Of a stretch of DNA of 7,498 bases, positions 5,286 to 7,498 are shown piece after piece (positions within the stretch are counted from its first letter, which is position 1; each line of letters opens with the position of its first letter). The DNA is from an uncultured Clostridia bacterium (GTDB taxonomy: Bacteria; Bacillota; Clostridia; Oscillospirales; Acutalibacteraceae). The stretch covers positions 1 through 7,498 of the forward strand of contig CANQIG010000091.1 in the NCBI GenBank assembly GCA_947623765.1, written 5' to 3'. The position numbers and the translations under genes are program-made. The notes under the pieces were generated by a model. That model saw only the letters and a list, made by a program, of their open reading frames with translations. It had not been told where the DNA came from and made no database searches.

Positions 5286-6239
5286 TTAGAACCGGATCAC
5301 CATCGCCCCGGCGGAAAGCCCGGAGCCGAACGCCGCCATCACGATCTTGTCGCCGCGCTTCAGCTTGCCCGCGCGGTGCGCTTCGTCGAGCAGGATCGGG
5401 ATGCTCGCGGAGGAGGTGTTGCCGCAGCGGTCGATGTTCACGCAGAACTTTTCGTCCGCGATCTCCGGCAGACGGCGGCTCGCCTCCTGGATGATCCGCA
5501 GATTCGCCTGATGCGGGAACACCCAGTCGATGTCCTCGGGCGTGAGACCCGCCTCTCCGATCACCGCGCGCACGTTGTCCGAGAGCGCCATGACCGCGAA
5601 CTTGTACGTCGCGCGGCCGTTCATGAGGATCCGGGACTTGTGGACCTCGTTTTTGTACCACGGCGACGCGTCGTAATTCGTCGGGATGTTGATGATCTCG
5701 TCGTTCCCCTTCGTGATGAAGCGGGAAGCGAGCAGTCCGTCGCCCGGGCCGAGCACCGCCGCGCCCGCGCCGTCTCCGAAAATGCAGCACGTCCCGCGGT
5801 CCGTCCAGTCGATGATGCCGCTCGTGCGCTCGGAACTGACGACCAGAATGTGCCGGAACCCTCTCGCCGCGTAGCCCGCCGCCGTTTCCAGCGCGAACAG
5901 GAACCCGCAGCACGCCGCCGTCACGTCGAACGCCGGGCACGACGCGCCGATCCGCGCCTGCACCATGCACGCGGTGCCGGGAGAGATGCTGTCCCCCGTG
6001 ATCGTCGACGCGATGATGAGGTCGAGCTCCCCGGGCTTTACGCCCGCGTTTTCCAGCGCGGCGCGCGCGGCCTTCTCCGCCATATCCACGTTGGAATCCG
6101 TTTCGCTGATGTGCCTCGAGCGCACGCCGATCCGCTGCGTGATCCATTCATCGCTCGTCTCGACGATCTGCGCGAGGTCGTCGTTCGTCACCGTGTGCTC
6201 CGGCAGGAAGCTCCCCGTTCCGAGAATCGTAAATGCCAT
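5286..6239 (-). CDS. fabH: beta-ketoacyl-ACP synthase III
   Basis: The 317-residue initiating condensing enzyme joins an acyl-CoA primer to malonyl-ACP. The catalytic triad is Cys110 (DVTAACCGF), His243 (FPHQANLRI) and Asn274 (RCGNTSSASIP), matching E. coli Cys112/His244/Asn274. Further signatures are TSDEWITQRIG near the N-terminus (28-38) and GDGAGA at 155-160. The start at 6239 gives MAFTILGTGSFLPE, the normal FabH beginning, and has AGAAAGGA 7 nt upstream; an in-frame ATG at 6377 lies upstream of the promoter and would add a foreign extension. It is the first gene of the operon. A second cysteine (Cys111) directly follows the nucleophile, where E. coli has Ala. Primer preference (acetyl or branched) cannot be read from the sequence. 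Confidence 0.97.
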   Translation of the reverse strand: MAFTILGTGSFLPEHTVTNDDLAQIVETSDEWITQRIGVRSRHISETDSNVDMAEKAARAALENAGVKPGELDLIIASTITGDSISPGTACMVQARIGASCPAFDVTAACCGFLFALETAAGYAARGFRHILVVSSERTSGIIDWTDRGTCCIFGDGAGAAVLGPGDGLLASRFITKGNDEIINIPTNYDASPWYKNEVHKSRILMNGRATYKFAVMALSDNVRAVIGEAGLTPEDIDWVFPHQANLRIIQEASRRLPEIADEKFCVNIDRCGNTSSASIPILLDEAHRAGKLKRGDKIVMAAFGSGLSAGAMVIRF

Positions 6240-6246
6240 TTTTATG

Positions 6247-6254
6247 TCCTTTCT
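6247..6254 (-). promoter_or_regulatory. fabH ribosome binding site
   Basis: AGAAAGGA on the minus strand lies 7 nt before the fabH ATG at 6239 and fixes that start. A GC-rich hairpin ends one base upstream of it. Confidence 0.8.
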
Positions 6255-6255
6255 G

Positions 6256-6275
6256 CGGCGGGCCAGGGACCGCCG
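6256..6275 (-). promoter_or_regulatory. hairpin in the fabH leader next to the ribosome binding site
   Basis: In the minus-strand RNA, CGGCGG (6275-6270) can pair with CCGCCG (6261-6256) around an 8-nt loop. The stem sits in the predicted ~54-nt 5' leader and ends one base before the Shine-Dalgarno. It may stabilise the 5' end or modulate initiation; there is no U-run for attenuation. Confidence 0.45.
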
Positions 6276-6299
6276 GGAGGATTTTCCGTATACCCATCT

Positions 6300-6328
6300 A
6301 TTATAATAACTTTTCACCGGAAAGTCAA
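6300..6328 (-). promoter_or_regulatory. sigma-A-type promoter of the fab operon
   Basis: On the minus strand the -35 TTGACT (6328-6323) and a consensus -10 TATAAT (6305-6300) are separated by exactly 17 nt. Transcription would start near 6293, leaving about 54 nt of leader before fabH. It is the best promoter in the window, and no comparable one is seen before fabK, fabD, fabG or fabF. Confidence 0.88.
6309..6325. promoter_or_regulatory. candidate operator: 17-nt imperfect palindrome in the fab promoter spacer
   Basis: ACTTTTCACCGGAAAGT has perfect 5-bp outer arms (ACTTT / AAAGT) and lies between the -35 and -10, touching the -35. Its length and outer half-sites resemble the FabT box of streptococci (ANTTTGATTATCAAATT, from memory), but the centre differs. 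A repressor bound here would block the promoter. No fabT or fapR gene is in the window, so the assignment is inference. Confidence 0.4.
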
Positions 6329-6411
6329 GGCACGGGACCCGATTTCCGAGACCGATCTGTAACCTCTTTGTTCCCAATTTGTAATTTTTTCGTTAATATT
6401 CTTCAGCGGAA

Positions 6412-6439
6412 TTAAAAAGCGAAATGTTTCCTGTAGAAT
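6412..6439 (+). promoter_or_regulatory. possible promoter for the plus-strand coiled-coil gene
   Basis: The -10-like TAGAAT (6434-6439, one mismatch to TATAAT) follows a weak -35-like TTAAAA (6412-6417) by 16 nt. The region is AT-rich compared with the genes. It would give a leader of about 50 nt. Weak but the best candidate on this strand. Confidence 0.35.
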
Positions 6440-6451
6440 AGGAACCGAAAA

Positions 6452-6484
6452 CAGGAGACCCCGTCCTGCAAGGGGAGAACGGGG
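6452..6484 (+). promoter_or_regulatory. leader with two competing hairpins over the ribosome binding site
   Basis: CAGGA (6452-6456) can pair with TCCTG (6464-6468). Alternatively CCCCGT (6459-6464) can pair with ACGGGG (6479-6484), which includes most of the GGGGAG ribosome binding site (6481-6486). The two stems share T6464 and cannot coexist as drawn. The pairing is seen in the sequence; a regulatory role is speculative. Confidence 0.3.
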
Positions 6485-6494
6485 AGATCGGATC

Positions 6495-7498
6495 ATGGGG
6501 GAACCGCACATGAAAAACAGGAAACGCGTCGGCTTCGTCCGGGCCGCGTCCGCGGTCCTCGCGCTCGTGCTCTTTGCCGCGCCGCTTTCCGCGTTCGCGG
6601 CGGATACGAACGTCGCGGACGAGATCGAAGCGGAGCGGCAGAGCCTCACCGCGCAGCGCGCGGAGCTGGAGGACCGCCTTGCCGCGCTGGAAAACACCGA
6701 AGAAAAGAAGGAAGTCCGCCAAGCGCTGCTGGAAGAGCAGATCGAAGCCACGGAAGCGCAGATCGACGCGGCCGTGCGCAGCATCGAAACGCTGAATGAA
6801 AATATCCGCTCGCTGGAAGCCGAGATCGACGCCTCGAACCGCGAGATCGACGGCACGATGGAGCTGCTGAAAAAGCGGCTCGCCGCCCTGTATCAGGCGG
6901 GGACGGTCTCGGTGCTCGAGATCCTCTGCAACGCGGAGAGCCTCTATGACTTCTCCCTGCGCATGGAATTCGTCTCGCGCATCACGCACCACGACCGGGA
7001 GCTCATCGATGGCGTCACGGCGCATATGCAGGAGACCTCCGCGCAGCGCGAGGCACTGCAGCGGGACCGTGAAGAGCTCGCCCAGGAGCGAAAGCTGCTG
7101 GAATCGAGCCGCGCGGCGCTCACGAAGATGAAAGCCGAAAATCAGGCGCTGATCGAGGAGATCCGCGCGGAGCAGGGCACGGTCGAGACCGCGCTGCGCC
7201 GCACCGAGGCGGAAGAAAACGCGCTCGCGGACCGGATGGCAGTGCTCATCGCCGAAATGCAGGCCAAGGAGGCCGCAGCGCAGGCGGCTCAGCCCTCCCC
7301 GACGGCGGTCCCGACCTTCATGCCGGAGCAGACTCCCGAACCTACGCAGGAACCGACACCGGAACCTACGCCCGAGCCGGAGTTCACGCCGGAACCGGAG
7401 CCCTCGCCCGAGCCGGAAACGCCCGAAGACCCGGGACCTGAACCTTCGCCGGAGCCGGAACCCACGCCCGAGCCGACGCTCGACCCGGAGCCGTTCCC
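6495..7498 (+). CDS. secreted coiled-coil protein, PcsB/EnvC/CwlO-like N-terminal region (3' end outside window)
   Basis: 334 codons are visible and the frame is open at the window edge. Residues 1-35 form a signal peptide: basic NRKRVGFVR, a hydrophobic stretch (about 19-31) and a likely signal-peptidase site after SAFA. Residues about 38-260 are Glu/Ala/Arg/Leu-rich helices predicted to be coiled coil. The middle LKKRLAALYQAGTVSVLEIL and the following ESLYDFSLRMEFVSRI match the pattern of PcsB/EnvC-type murein-hydrolase regulators. From about residue 267 it becomes a Pro/Glu/Thr/Ser linker with PEP repeats. By family analogy a C-terminal CHAP, NlpC/P60, M23 or other wall domain could follow, but none is visible, so no hydrolase activity can be claimed. 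The start at 6495 is supported by GGGGAG 8 nt upstream; ATG 6510 is an alternative. It is divergent from the fab operon, with no evident functional link. Confidence 0.85.
   Translation, partial: MGEPHMKNRKRVGFVRAASAVLALVLFAAPLSAFAADTNVADEIEAERQSLTAQRAELEDRLAALENTEEKKEVRQALLEEQIEATEAQIDAAVRSIETLNENIRSLEAEIDASNREIDGTMELLKKRLAALYQAGTVSVLEILCNAESLYDFSLRMEFVSRITHHDRELIDGVTAHMQETSAQREALQRDREELAQERKLLESSRAALTKMKAENQALIEEIRAEQGTVETALRRTEAEENALADRMAVLIAEMQAKEAAAQAAQPSPTAVPTFMPEQTPEPTQEPTPEPTPEPEFTPEPEPSPEPETPEDPGPEPSPEPEPTPEPTLDPEPF
7326..7498 (+). repeat. Pro-Glu repeat linker inside the secreted protein
   Basis: From about residue 278 the protein is built from PEPT, PEPS and PEPE words (for example EPTPEPTPEPE). 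The DNA correspondingly repeats CCGGAACC/CCGAGCCGG-type words, which makes it prone to slippage and assembly error. It is probably an extended, flexible or wall-spanning linker and continues past the window end. Confidence 0.85.

Noticed and set aside
5182..6147. Upstream in-frame extension of fabK through the fabH region
   Set aside because: The extension is an out-of-frame reading of fabH, full of Arg and Gly. The family start MIQSPLCALLGIEYPIFQGG at 5181 has its own ribosome binding site.
6300..6328. FapR operator
   Set aside because: The sequence does not resemble the Bacillus FapR consensus (TTAGTACCTAGTCTTAATT, from memory) beyond chance; the FabT-like outer arms fit better, and only weakly.
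6240..6377. Longer fabH start at the ATG at 6377
   Set aside because: It lies upstream of the -35 element, so it would not be in the transcript from the strong promoter, and the added residues are unlike FabH.
6393..7025. Minus-strand open frame opposite the coiled-coil gene
   Set aside because: The plus-strand frame has a signal peptide and a family-like coiled coil; the minus-strand frame is its shadow.
1..7498. tRNA, rRNA, insertion sequence, integrase or attachment site
   Set aside because: No cloverleaf, rRNA motif, transposase frame or terminal inverted repeats with target duplication were seen on either strand.

Overview
The window is a GC-rich (by eye, roughly 60% or more) bacterial segment dominated by a type II fatty-acid-synthesis operon read on the minus strand. 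The gene order is fabH, fabK, fabD, fabG, fabF, accB. The FMN-dependent enoyl reductase FabK, the gene order and the PcsB/EnvC-like coiled-coil secreted protein on the other strand all suggest a Bacillota member, probably a high-GC Clostridia lineage such as an Oscillospiraceae relative. The taxon is inference; no rRNA or other marker is present.

Layout, left to right. Bases 1-81 hold a short direct repeat and a perfect 26-nt palindrome just after the accB stop. accB (82-507) and fabF (521-1759) form a tight pair. Bases 1760-2547 contain no credible gene but are filled by a tandem array of structured repeats: eight units, about 130 nt when complete. fabG (2548-3285), fabD (3332-4249), fabK (4237-5181) and fabH (5286-6239) follow. 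A clear sigma-A-type promoter (TTGACT, 17 nt, TATAAT) lies at 6328-6300 on the minus strand, with a 17-nt imperfect palindrome across its spacer. A divergent intergenic region leads to a plus-strand gene from 6495 that runs off the window end: a secreted coiled-coil protein resembling cell-wall-hydrolase activators, with a Pro/Glu/Thr-rich linker.

How the genes work together. FabD makes malonyl-ACP. FabH starts chains from acyl-CoA and FabF elongates them. FabG reduces the beta-keto group and FabK the enoyl group. AccB is the biotin carrier of acetyl-CoA carboxylase, which makes the malonyl-CoA. acpP, the dehydratase gene (fabZ) and accC/accD/accA are not in the window; the last four could lie beyond the left edge.

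The most unusual feature is the repeat array that separates fabG from fabF. Each complete unit carries an A/T-cored hairpin, a GC hairpin, a conserved block and usually a small AGCC/GGCT hairpin. Base changes between units tend to preserve pairing, and several do so only in the RNA sense of the operon (G-U wobble, GNRA loops). This fits a structured element transcribed inside the fab mRNA. A related palindrome sits on the far side of fabF-accB.
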